Assembly (NCBI GenBank): GCA_959022495.1
Contig: CAUEYX010000001.1
Location: forward strand, 124,001-188,000
Direction of reading: 5' to 3'
Length of the DNA: 64,000 bases
Origin: an uncultured Lachnospiraceae bacterium
Lineage (GTDB): Bacteria > Bacillota > Clostridia > Lachnospirales > Lachnospiraceae
A program made the position numbers and the translations under genes. Below, one piece after another: positions 50,616 to 58,958 of this stretch. Numbering within the stretch: the stretch's first letter is position 1; each line of letters starts with the position of its first letter. Below the pieces are notes generated by a model that saw only the letters and a list, made by a program, of their open reading frames with translations, was not told the origin of the DNA and made no database searches.

Positions 50616-51851
50616 TTATTTATTTTTTGCAGAACCCAGCGTGACGTTCACTGTCTGTTCCTGGTATTTGCCGCCCTCTGCTCTCTGTACAAGAACATCA
50701 ATGTTTTCTCCTGCGGCATAGTACTGCAGCGTATCCTGAAGCTGTTCCATATTTGCCACAGCCCTGCCGTCCAGTTCGGTAATAATATCTTTCTCTTTTA
50801 TTCCCGCCTTATCTGCCGGTCCGTCTTTTTCAACAGATATAACGATAATCCCCCCTGGGATTCCATAGAATTGGGTAATATCTGAGGTAACTGTCTCTCC
50901 CTCAATTCCAAGATAAGATGCTTTACTGGAATCCACTTTTTCCCGGGTGGGAAGATTCATAAGCTCTTTCAGACTGGATTCCGCTTTATCAATCGGAATT
51001 GCAAATCCGATGTTATCCACAGATCCGCCACTGGGGGTAGACTCTGTTTTTGCCTCATTGATTCCGACCAGCTCTCCTTTCATATTCAGCAGTGCCCCGC
51101 CGCTGTTTCCCGGGTTGATCGCCGCATCTGTCTGAATGAGACCAGTGGAATGAATTACGGTCCCGCTTTCATCTGTCAGGCTCAGGCTCCGGTTCAGTGC
51201 GCTGACATATCCGCAGGTAACAGATTGTCCGTACCCCAGAGCATTTCCAATCGCGACCACCTGCTGTCCCAGTTCCAGATCATCGGAATTTCCTATTGCG
51301 GCTATCTTAATCTTCCCCAACGTGTCGCTGGAAATATCGGACAGTTTTACAGCGACAACTGCAAGGTCATTATTCACATCCGTTCCTTTTACCTCTGCCG
51401 AAACGCTGCTTTCGTCAATAAATCCTACAGAAAGGCTGGCGGCTCCTTCCACCACATGATTGTTTGTCGCGATCAGAAGTTCAGAATCATTCTTATCTAC
51501 GATCACTCCGGTTCCAGCGCCCTCAACCTGATACTGCTGTGTTCCCCCAAAGAAATTGCGCATTTCTTCCACGGACATTGTTGATATGGTTACGACGGAA
51601 GGCATGGCATTTTTGGTAACCTCGACCACGCTTTCATCGGTATTTCCACTGTCTTTTGCTTTCGCTGCCCCCTCATCTGCGGTTTTCGTATTTGAAATAT
51701 TTTTTTCGGCCTCCTTTTTGGCGCTTATTCTGTTTCCGGCCGCATTTACCCCATACATCACTCCGCCTGCGATCAGACCGAATACCACCGCCATGGCAAT
51801 TACCGTTATCCACTTTTTTCCTGTTGATGTTTTCTCATAATTTTCCATCAC
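50616..51851 (-). CDS. htrA: HtrA/DegP-type S1C serine protease
   Basis: A 411-residue membrane-anchored trypsin-like protease for damaged envelope proteins. It has an N-terminal signal anchor (about 14-37), a linker, the catalytic triad His132 (ATNNHVV), Asp162 (NNDLAVV) and Ser250 (NPGNSGGAL), and a C-terminal PDZ domain (KAGIKEKDIITELDG). AAGGAG lies in the end of the ATPase gene; GTG (51851) and the next ATG are both possible starts. It is the last gene of a NiCo-controlled operon. Confidence 0.92.
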   Translation of the reverse strand: MMENYEKTSTGKKWITVIAMAVVFGLIAGGVMYGVNAAGNRISAKKEAEKNISNTKTADEGAAKAKDSGNTDESVVEVTKNAMPSVVTISTMSVEEMRNFFGGTQQYQVEGAGTGVIVDKNDSELLIATNNHVVEGAASLSVGFIDESSVSAEVKGTDVNNDLAVVAVKLSDISSDTLGKIKIAAIGNSDDLELGQQVVAIGNALGYGQSVTCGYVSALNRSLSLTDESGTVIHSTGLIQTDAAINPGNSGGALLNMKGELVGINEAKTESTPSGGSVDNIGFAIPIDKAESSLKELMNLPTREKVDSSKASYLGIEGETVTSDITQFYGIPGGIIVISVEKDGPADKAGIKEKDIITELDGRAVANMEQLQDTLQYYAAGENIDVLVQRAEGGKYQEQTVNVTLGSAKNK

Positions 51852-51857
51852 TCTGAA

Positions 51858-54431
51858 TTACTCCTTCCGAAATTTACGAAAAGGCGTCACGTTTTCACCC
51901 TTTTCATCAAAATTGTGCTTTTTCACAAACTTCACAATCTCATACCAGAATACCGCCGCAAACGCCGTCACGAAAACCTGAAGCATCTGGAGGGCTGACG
52001 GCGGCGCAAGACTTAAGAAATGGGAAAGCGGCGTGTAGAGTATCACAAGCAGCGCCGCAACCGTCATGATGCTTACTCCCCACATTACCCTGTCTTTTGC
52101 CAGACGGGCAATCGACCGGAATACATATTCATGGTCTGAACTGTTCACCTGGACCAGGAACAGATTGGAGAGTATGATGACAGCCAGCCCCATCCCCCGG
52201 GCAAGCGGAGCGTTGGTCGGGTTTCCTGCAAGCACGGAATAATAAGTGCCAAAGGAAGCGGCAAACACGGCAAGCCCCTGCACCATGCTCTTTATAAGGA
52301 CGCCGGCAGTAAGGATCTTCTCTTTCGGGCTTCTTGGTCCCCGTTCCATAATATCAGGCTCTGCTGGCTGCCGCTCCAGGACGATAGAACAGGTCGGATC
52401 GATCATAAGCTCCAGCAGCACCACCTGAGTTGGAAGAAGCATCAGCGCCGACGGGGCGACATGGAATACCGGGGCAAGCAGCGCGGAGAATACAATGGGG
52501 ATATGGATCACGAACACATAGCCGATGGCTTTGCGGATATTGTCATAGATCCGCCTGCCGTCTTTGACAGTCTCTACAATCGTTGTAAAATCATCATCCA
52601 TGAGGATCAGGTCGGCCGCCTCTCTGGAGACCTCGCTGCCCCGCTTACCCATAGCAATCCCGATATCCGCGTATTTCAAAGCGGCGGCGTCATTCACCCC
52701 GTCTCCGGTCATGGCAACGATCTCACCGTTTTCCTTAAACGCCTTTACAATCCGCATTTTATGCTCCGGGATGACGCGGGAGAAAATGCTGACGGTTTTT
52801 ACCTTTTCCCGTAGCTCTTCATCGCTCATCCGATCCAGCATATCACCAGTGATCACGTTTTCGCAGTTTTTCATGCCGATCTTCCTTGCGACGGCGGAAG
52901 CGGTGACGCCATTGTCCCCGGTGATCATGACCACTCGGACGCCCGCTTTGTTGCAGAGCGCAATATCTTCCTTCACGCCGTCCCTGGGCGGATCCACCAG
53001 CCCGATGAGGCCAAGCAGCGTCAGAGAACATCCGGTGATCTCTTCCGGGATATCCGCCTCCGTTTCGGGAGCAGCCGAAGCCACAGCGATCACACGCAGC
53101 CCATCTGACGACATCCTGCGGATCTGGTTCTCACACTGCCTGCGCTCTTTCTGGTCCATCTCACAGATGGTAAGGATGCGCTCCGGCGAACCCTTCGCCG
53201 CGATCAGAAGGGAACCGTTCCTCTCCCAGACCTGCCCCATCATTTTCCACTCGTCCGTGAAAGGATATTCTTTCACCAGCCTGCCGCTAAACAGTGTCTC
53301 TTTGGGAATCCCCTGTTGTCCGCAGTACTGCAACATAGCTTTTTCCATGGGATCATAAGGATTCATCTGACAGCCCATGCCCATCACCCTGATCAGACCT
53401 TCCCGGTCGCCGTTTAACACCCATGTGTCCGCAACCGTCATCTGGTTTTTCGTAATGGTGCCCGTCTTATCCACACACAGGACCGAAACCTCCCCCAGCG
53501 TCTCCACGGACGGAAGGCTGCGGACCAGGGAATGGTTCTTCGCCAGACGCCAGGCTCCCATGGACAAAAATACGGTCAGAATCACCGGAAATTCTTCCGG
53601 GATCGTAGCCATAGCCAGTGTAATGCCGGAGAGAATACTCTGGACAATCCGGTCTCCGACCGTAAGCCCCGGCAGATCGACATAAGTGAAGACTCCGACC
53701 AGCACGAACAGGGCCGCCGCAATGACAGCACAGACTTTTACGATACTTGCCGTCTGTTTCTGAAGGGGCGTCTGCTCTTCCGGCGCCTCCGCGATGCTGG
53801 CGCCGATCTTTCCATATTCCGTTTTCATTCCGATTTTATCTACAAGTACACACCCAGTCCCCTGCGTTACCAGTGTTCCTGCATAGCAATAGTCCTTTCG
53901 CCAATAATCCCCGGAAGATTCCGCGCTTCCTTCCGATGTTTTCCATACGCCTTCGGCTTCGCCAGTGAGGGTGGACTCATCCGCGCAGAGCGCGTGGCAC
54001 TCCAGAACAACACCGTCTGCCGGAACTTTGACGCCTTCGTGGATCAGCATCACATCGCCGGGCACCAGATCGGCGCTGGCGATCACTTTCTGCTCCCCGT
54101 CGCGGATGACGGTCACCTGCGGGGCTGACAGATCCTTTAAGACATTCAGCGTTTTGTCCGTTTTCCATTCCTGGGCGATGTCGATACTGATCATCCCAAC
54201 AACAAAGACCAACATGACAATCCCGTCTTTCGGCTCGCCGAGGATAAAGTAGATCACAGATGCGATAAGAAGCAGCAGAAACATCGGTTCGCAGATGATG
54301 TGGATCACCTTGGAAAAGAACCCTTTCTTCTTCTGCGCTGTCAGTTCGTTCTTTCCGTACTGTGCCTGCCGCTTTTTGGCTTCGGCGGAAGTCAGTCCCG
54401 CCCTTCGTTCAGGAACATCTTGAGATGTCAT
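51858..54431 (-). CDS. P2-type cation-transporting ATPase in a NiCo-controlled operon
   Basis: The 857-residue pump has TGEAEGVW, DKTGTITKNQM, TGDNGVTA, GDGVNDAAALKYAD and about ten membrane segments. M4 reads ATIPEEFPVILTVFLSMG, a PEEFP variant not the PEGLP of well-studied Ca pumps. A NiCo riboswitch and a 59-residue membrane protein lie upstream and HtrA follows. Family alone would suggest Ca2+ or Mn2+; the riboswitch suggests Co2+/Ni2+/Fe2+ export. A 95-base copy of its 3' end lies at 41921. Confidence 0.88.
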   Translation of the reverse strand: MTSQDVPERRAGLTSAEAKKRQAQYGKNELTAQKKKGFFSKVIHIICEPMFLLLLIASVIYFILGEPKDGIVMLVFVVGMISIDIAQEWKTDKTLNVLKDLSAPQVTVIRDGEQKVIASADLVPGDVMLIHEGVKVPADGVVLECHALCADESTLTGEAEGVWKTSEGSAESSGDYWRKDYCYAGTLVTQGTGCVLVDKIGMKTEYGKIGASIAEAPEEQTPLQKQTASIVKVCAVIAAALFVLVGVFTYVDLPGLTVGDRIVQSILSGITLAMATIPEEFPVILTVFLSMGAWRLAKNHSLVRSLPSVETLGEVSVLCVDKTGTITKNQMTVADTWVLNGDREGLIRVMGMGCQMNPYDPMEKAMLQYCGQQGIPKETLFSGRLVKEYPFTDEWKMMGQVWERNGSLLIAAKGSPERILTICEMDQKERRQCENQIRRMSSDGLRVIAVASAAPETEADIPEEITGCSLTLLGLIGLVDPPRDGVKEDIALCNKAGVRVVMITGDNGVTASAVARKIGMKNCENVITGDMLDRMSDEELREKVKTVSIFSRVIPEHKMRIVKAFKENGEIVAMTGDGVNDAAALKYADIGIAMGKRGSEVSREAADLILMDDDFTTIVETVKDGRRIYDNIRKAIGYVFVIHIPIVFSALLAPVFHVAPSALMLLPTQVVLLELMIDPTCSIVLERQPAEPDIMERGPRSPKEKILTAGVLIKSMVQGLAVFAASFGTYYSVLAGNPTNAPLARGMGLAVIILSNLFLVQVNSSDHEYVFRSIARLAKDRVMWGVSIMTVAALLVILYTPLSHFLSLAPPSALQMLQVFVTAFAAVFWYEIVKFVKKHNFDEKGENVTPFRKFRKE

Positions 54432-54528
54432 AAAAAATTCCTCCTTCTTTCCACTCTATGTAGTCTCATCTCTTTGCAAAGGACTTGATTGTCTTCGCAT
54501 GGTGTAGCGAATCCGTTGTGACCGGGAT

Positions 54529-54708
54529 TCAGGATTGCGCAAACAAAAGATACAGCATCACAATCACTACGGCAAATCCCGATCCAAGCTGGATGTCAAA
54601 CGGCGAAAGCAACGCATCCACTGCTATAGCTATCACCAATGCCAACAGGATTACAAGCCCCATCAGAATCACCCGGGTTGATTTTTTCAGTTCTCTGATC
54701 TTCCTCAT
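54529..54708 (-). CDS. 59-residue membrane protein, paralogue, at the head of a NiCo operon
   Basis: Starts MRKIRELKKSTRVILMGLVI, then LLALVIAIAVDALLSPFDIQLG and a second hydrophobic segment. It is the paralogue of the protein at 44466-44645. AAAGGAGG precedes the ATG. It lies between the NiCo riboswitch terminator and the ATPase gene. Function unknown. Confidence 0.7.
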   Translation of the reverse strand: MRKIRELKKSTRVILMGLVILLALVIAIAVDALLSPFDIQLGSGFAVVIVMLYLLFAQS

Positions 54709-54766
54709 AGGATATGCCTCCTTTCGTCCATATGGCAAAGCGCCGCTGGAATCTTCTTGAAAAATG

Positions 54767-54891
54767 AAAAAGCACACCTATGGAACATACAACTGTCCCA
54801 CAGATGTGCATACATGCAATCTGCTGCCGCCTGATGGCAGCCCGGCCCCATGACCTTTTTTAGGTCATCGCCTGCTCAGTTTGTACTGTTG
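54767..54891 (-). promoter_or_regulatory. NiCo (czcD) riboswitch, copy 2, with terminator platform
   Basis: The minus strand carries CTGAGCAGGC, a paired GATGACC/GGTCATG arm, GCCGGGC, GGCAGCAGA and CACATCTGTGGGACAGT. The last of these overlaps a terminator stem (54794-54809 with 54772-54787) followed by T (54767-54771). It controls the 59-residue protein, the P-type ATPase and HtrA. A TATACT -10 box is seen near 54945. Confidence 0.92.
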
Positions 54892-55114
54892 ATCTCGCAC
54901 CTCAAAATGGGGTGTAATGCAGTGCAAAGAGTAATGGAAGTATAACATGGACTGTGTCACATGAAAATACCCGGACCGGAAACGCAAGAAAAAAGCAAGA
55001 AATGTTTTCGTAATTACTCCTCTTAACCAGTTTCTTTCTTTTTAGCTGATCTGCTATAGTACCTCTGCTCATATATCTTTCTACAGCATGAACAATACAA
55101 GCATCTAAAACAAT

Positions 55115-55411
55115 CTAATCACTCCATTTCACGCCTTCCACTTTAAAAATTCCTTTTGAGGTTTCCATTTCTCCTGCGATTTCATTTTTAAATATATGAA
55201 ATCTGATCTCATAATCCAGAATATAAAGGGCAGTCTGTATTTTCCCCTTAATCCAGCCTTCCGTTGTATTGATCATCTTTCCAGTCAGAAGATATACGTG
55301 ATTTAAAATATCCAGACTTCCACTTAATATTCCGTCCATTTCGATCAGATCCAGGATTCCCTCTTTTTCTCCCATTTCTGTTTTCATCAAAATTTGATAT
55401 TTATTTTCCAT
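55115..55411 (-). CDS. Unknown small protein
   Basis: A 98-residue protein (MENKYQILMKTEMGEKEGIL) rich in beta-prone segments such as GSLDILNHVYLLTG and EIRFHIFKNEIAGEM. It looks like a small lipocalin- or barrel-like domain, but no family is recognised. GAGG lies five bases before the ATG. It follows the MMPL operon after 170 bases. Confidence 0.55.
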   Translation of the reverse strand: MENKYQILMKTEMGEKEGILDLIEMDGILSGSLDILNHVYLLTGKMINTTEGWIKGKIQTALYILDYEIRFHIFKNEIAGEMETSKGIFKVEGVKWSD

Positions 55412-55581
55412 AACATCCTCTTTTCTAATCGAAACCATTTCTAACAATATTATTGTTCATTATAGTAATCCTCTGTCTGCCACACCAAATGCTGACGCAG
55501 AAGCAACACTCACCATAAAAACCGCATCCCCTCTCGCAAAAATCTTCTAAGCCGTATCTGAAGCAGTGTCATGGGCATTTC

Positions 55582-56190
55582 TTACCGGGTTTTGATTCTT
55601 CCCATTGTATCGGCAATGACAGACACAGCCTGCTCTTCGCCCAACCGTACCGGATTCAGGATCATATCATAATCGGAAGGCTTCCCCCAGTCATTTCCGG
55701 TATAGTATTCACAGTAGGCTTTCCTTGCCTTGTCCATCTTCCGGATCCTTGCAGCCGCCTTTTTCTCATCCAGCCCGTCCCGTTCCATCACACGCCGAAT
55801 CCGGTACTCCATGGGTGCCGCAATAAAGATATGCAGGATCTGATGACCTGTCTCCATCCCCAGGATATACGATGCGCACCGTCCCACGATTACACAGTCG
55901 CTTCGGTCTGCCGCCTCAAGGATCAGCTGCTTTTCTGCCTCAAACATGATATCATTGGCGGATTTTCCATAACATTCCACCAGATTCCCCTCAAAGTACG
56001 CTTCGTACATAAACGGAGTGGCGCGCTCCTCTGCCTTTTCCATGATCTCAGATGAGAGCCCGCTGCGGATTACCGCCTCCTCCAGAAGCTTTTTATCGTA
56101 ATAACTGTATTCAAGTTTCTCTGCCACTTTTTTTGCGATGGTATGTCCGCCGCTTCCAAACTGCCGTTCCACACATATGACCTTGCTCAT
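55582..56190 (-). CDS. Cytidylate kinase-like protein (3 of 4)
   Basis: A 202-residue P-loop protein: VERQFGSGGHTIAKKVAEKL, YYDKKL, CVIVGRCASYIL and FIAAPMEYRIRRV. It is 56 bases behind the YhgE-like gene and is probably the third gene of the MMPL exporter operon. AAGGAGGG precedes the ATG. Confidence 0.85.
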   Translation of the reverse strand: MSKVICVERQFGSGGHTIAKKVAEKLEYSYYDKKLLEEAVIRSGLSSEIMEKAEERATPFMYEAYFEGNLVECYGKSANDIMFEAEKQLILEAADRSDCVIVGRCASYILGMETGHQILHIFIAAPMEYRIRRVMERDGLDEKKAAARIRKMDKARKAYCEYYTGNDWGKPSDYDMILNPVRLGEEQAVSVIADTMGRIKTR

Positions 56191-56246
56191 TCTGTACCCT
56201 CCTTATATGGAAGCCGCATGGACTGACTCCCCATGCGGCTTTCTCT

Positions 56247-58958
56247 TTAGTCTTCTTCGTTTTTAATCTCATCTGTTGTAATGATGAATTTCACTTCTCC
56301 GTCCATATCATCCTCTTTTCCGGAGAATGTCTGATAGGAATATTCCGGTGAAGTTACTGCATCCAGGCGATCCAGAAGATTTCCCAGTTCTTCCTTAGCC
56401 ATAGTGGTCAGTTCATGTATGCCCTCCTCCTGGAATTCTTTCATGCCGTCACGGAGTGTCACTGCCCCATCGTCCAACTGGGAAATTCCGGCATTGAGCT
56501 GACTGCTTCCATTGAAAAGAGATACCGCGCCGGAAGAAAGCTCTCCGATGCCGCTTTGCAGGTTCCCTGCCCCGCTTCTTAACGCGCCGCTGTTTGCCGC
56601 AAGCTGTCCTGCACCGGAGGAGAGCTGGGCGCTTAGTTCCTCCAGACCTCCGCTTAATTGTTCTGTGCCGCCCTGGAGGATTGCCGCTCCCTGGACCACA
56701 CTGGGTGCATTGTCTTTTAACTGCTGCGCACCAGTAAGGAGCTGCTGGTTATTCAGCCCCAGCGTATCAAATCCAGAGACCAGATCCTTGATCCCCTTCG
56801 CCGCATCGGGGAAAGTTTCTGTTCCCTCATCCAGTGCCGCCATATTCTGCGACAACGTTCCGATCGCCGTATTCAGCCCCTGCATTCCGGTATTGAGCTG
56901 CCCGATGGTTTCTTCCAGAGACTTCTGCTGCACTGCCGTCTTTTCCATGCTGTTTGCCTGTTTCTGCATTTGTTCCATCTGCTTCTGCAGCTTTCCCGCC
57001 TCCGTCTGGGCGGTTTCCATTCCGCCAAGGAGAGTTTCACAGGTACTGTCAAGCTGACTTAAATTACTCTGCAGGTCATCTGTACTGATGACCATGGAAT
57101 CTACCGTAACATCCGGGGCAGAAATGTTCTGGATTTCTCCTGCATTTGCCGGTGCAACTGAGACATCTGTCAGAGATGCAGCTGCACTGTAAAGTACATT
57201 TGCTGTATCCATATCTCCACTTGCTTCTGCCTGAGCGGCCTGACTGTTTAAAAAATCTCTTGCCGCACTGAGCTTTTCGTTTGCCTGGGCCTGGGCGTCG
57301 GCAGCCGCCTGACTTGCCTGCTCCTGCAAAGATGCATTTGCCGTATTGATCTGACTGTTCAGATCATCCGCCGCCTGAGACAATGCCGCATCTACTTTTT
57401 CCTGTTCTTCTTTCTGAAGAGACGAAAGCCGCTGATTCAACTCCTTCGCCTGTGTCTGCAGCTCACTTGCTGTAGAACTCATCTCGGTGAACTGTCCGCT
57501 GATTTGGTTTTCTGCCACCTCTTCCAGTGAAGTCATTCCGTCCTTCAGCGCTGTCCCTGCCTGAGACAGGGAGTCCATCTGTTTTAAGAGCGCCTGGGTA
57601 TCTTCTGCATTCACAGCCTCATTGAGCTGTGCCATTCCTACAGCCAACTCTTCTGCTGCGGCAGCGATATCCTCCCTACTGCCGCCTTTACCGTCCAACG
57701 CCTGGTGAAGCGAAATAATTGCCTTTTTCGTCTGAGTCAGGCCATCAGAAAGCGGTTGCAGAGACGACGCTCCCTTGGCAAGCTGCTGTTCCCCGGCGAT
57801 ATACTGCTCCACCCCGTCAGACAGGGAGACCGTTCCGTCCGCATATTCCCGGATACCTAGCACCAGTGTGTTTACCCCGTCCTTGTACTCCGTGACGCTT
57901 CCAGTCAGGACGCCGTCCTTTCCCAGATATTTCTGAATGCCGTCACTGAGCTGGTCAGCACCTGCGGTATAGCTCTGGATCCCGTCTGACAATTCCCCGC
58001 TTCCGCTCTGCAGGGTATCGATCCCGCTCTTTAAGGTCTGGATGCCCTCGTCAAAAGTCTGGTAGTTTTCCTTTAACTCTCCGGTCCCGTCCGCCAGTTC
58101 TTCCGTTCCGTCCACCAGTTCCAGAGAGGCGTCCTCCAGTTCGTCCAGGGAATCCTGCAGGTCATCCATACTGTCGATTTTGTCTGTATCCATATCCTGG
58201 AAGATATCCGAGGAGGCAAAGGTGTAAGTCGGTCCCATAGCAAAGTCCGTCACGTCCGCTGTAATTTTCAGGCTGTCCGGTATATCCAGGTCAATGTCTT
58301 CATCATTCTCAATTCCCAGACTCTCTTTCAGCCCCGGCATACCGAACCCCACTACGATATTCTTCTCCCCGTCAGAGATGACTTTTCCATTATCGATCAC
58401 TACGTTAGAAAAGTTTTCACCCGGCAGCACCATACCGGTCAGCATCAGGAACGGGCTGTAAATAGTCTCCTCTTTCCCATTGATCTCTGCAGTCTGTTTC
58501 GCATGGTTCTGATAGGAGACCTGAATCTTCAGTTTCCCGCTCTTTCCTTTCAGTTCATCGGGCGATATTTTCTTTCCGTCCAGATAGTAGGTAAAAGATA
58601 CGGATACCGGCGCATCTTTCTGGGTTGTTCCGTTATAGTAGATGTCCTCTCCTTCCGTCTTCCACACCATTTGGTTCCCGCTTTCCGTATAGGTCTCGTC
58701 TCCCTTTACGTTCTCAATGTCCGACAGGCTGCTCTGGTCTTTCAGTTCCGGCTTTGTTCCTGCGTTTTTCAGCCAGTTGGATACCGTGGTCTCCTTTGCG
58801 CTCCCGGAAGCGTCCGCATTGATAAATACCGTTTCCTCCTTGCTCACTTCTGCCGGCTCCGCCGCCTGGGCGCAGACCGGCGCTGTGCCGATAAGCAGGG
58901 ACATTCCTGCGGCGGTACACTGTACAAGCCTGCGTCTTAATTTCTTATTTCTGTTCAT
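56247..58958 (-). CDS. Secreted protein with LxxG heptad repeats (YhgE/Pip-like), exporter partner
   Basis: The 903-residue protein has a signal peptide (about 1-32), a beta-rich N-terminal domain, then long stretches of heptads of type xxxLxxG (for example GELSDGIQSYTAGADQLSDG) and Ala/Gln-rich coiled coil. It lacks a clear second membrane anchor. Such proteins pair with MMPL exporters in Firmicutes; the stop of the exporter gene overlaps this start by 14 bases. It may form a periplasm-like tether or adaptor. The cargo is unknown. Confidence 0.75.
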   Translation of the reverse strand: MNRNKKLRRRLVQCTAAGMSLLIGTAPVCAQAAEPAEVSKEETVFINADASGSAKETTVSNWLKNAGTKPELKDQSSLSDIENVKGDETYTESGNQMVWKTEGEDIYYNGTTQKDAPVSVSFTYYLDGKKISPDELKGKSGKLKIQVSYQNHAKQTAEINGKEETIYSPFLMLTGMVLPGENFSNVVIDNGKVISDGEKNIVVGFGMPGLKESLGIENDEDIDLDIPDSLKITADVTDFAMGPTYTFASSDIFQDMDTDKIDSMDDLQDSLDELEDASLELVDGTEELADGTGELKENYQTFDEGIQTLKSGIDTLQSGSGELSDGIQSYTAGADQLSDGIQKYLGKDGVLTGSVTEYKDGVNTLVLGIREYADGTVSLSDGVEQYIAGEQQLAKGASSLQPLSDGLTQTKKAIISLHQALDGKGGSREDIAAAAEELAVGMAQLNEAVNAEDTQALLKQMDSLSQAGTALKDGMTSLEEVAENQISGQFTEMSSTASELQTQAKELNQRLSSLQKEEQEKVDAALSQAADDLNSQINTANASLQEQASQAAADAQAQANEKLSAARDFLNSQAAQAEASGDMDTANVLYSAAASLTDVSVAPANAGEIQNISAPDVTVDSMVISTDDLQSNLSQLDSTCETLLGGMETAQTEAGKLQKQMEQMQKQANSMEKTAVQQKSLEETIGQLNTGMQGLNTAIGTLSQNMAALDEGTETFPDAAKGIKDLVSGFDTLGLNNQQLLTGAQQLKDNAPSVVQGAAILQGGTEQLSGGLEELSAQLSSGAGQLAANSGALRSGAGNLQSGIGELSSGAVSLFNGSSQLNAGISQLDDGAVTLRDGMKEFQEEGIHELTTMAKEELGNLLDRLDAVTSPEYSYQTFSGKEDDMDGEVKFIITTDEIKNEED

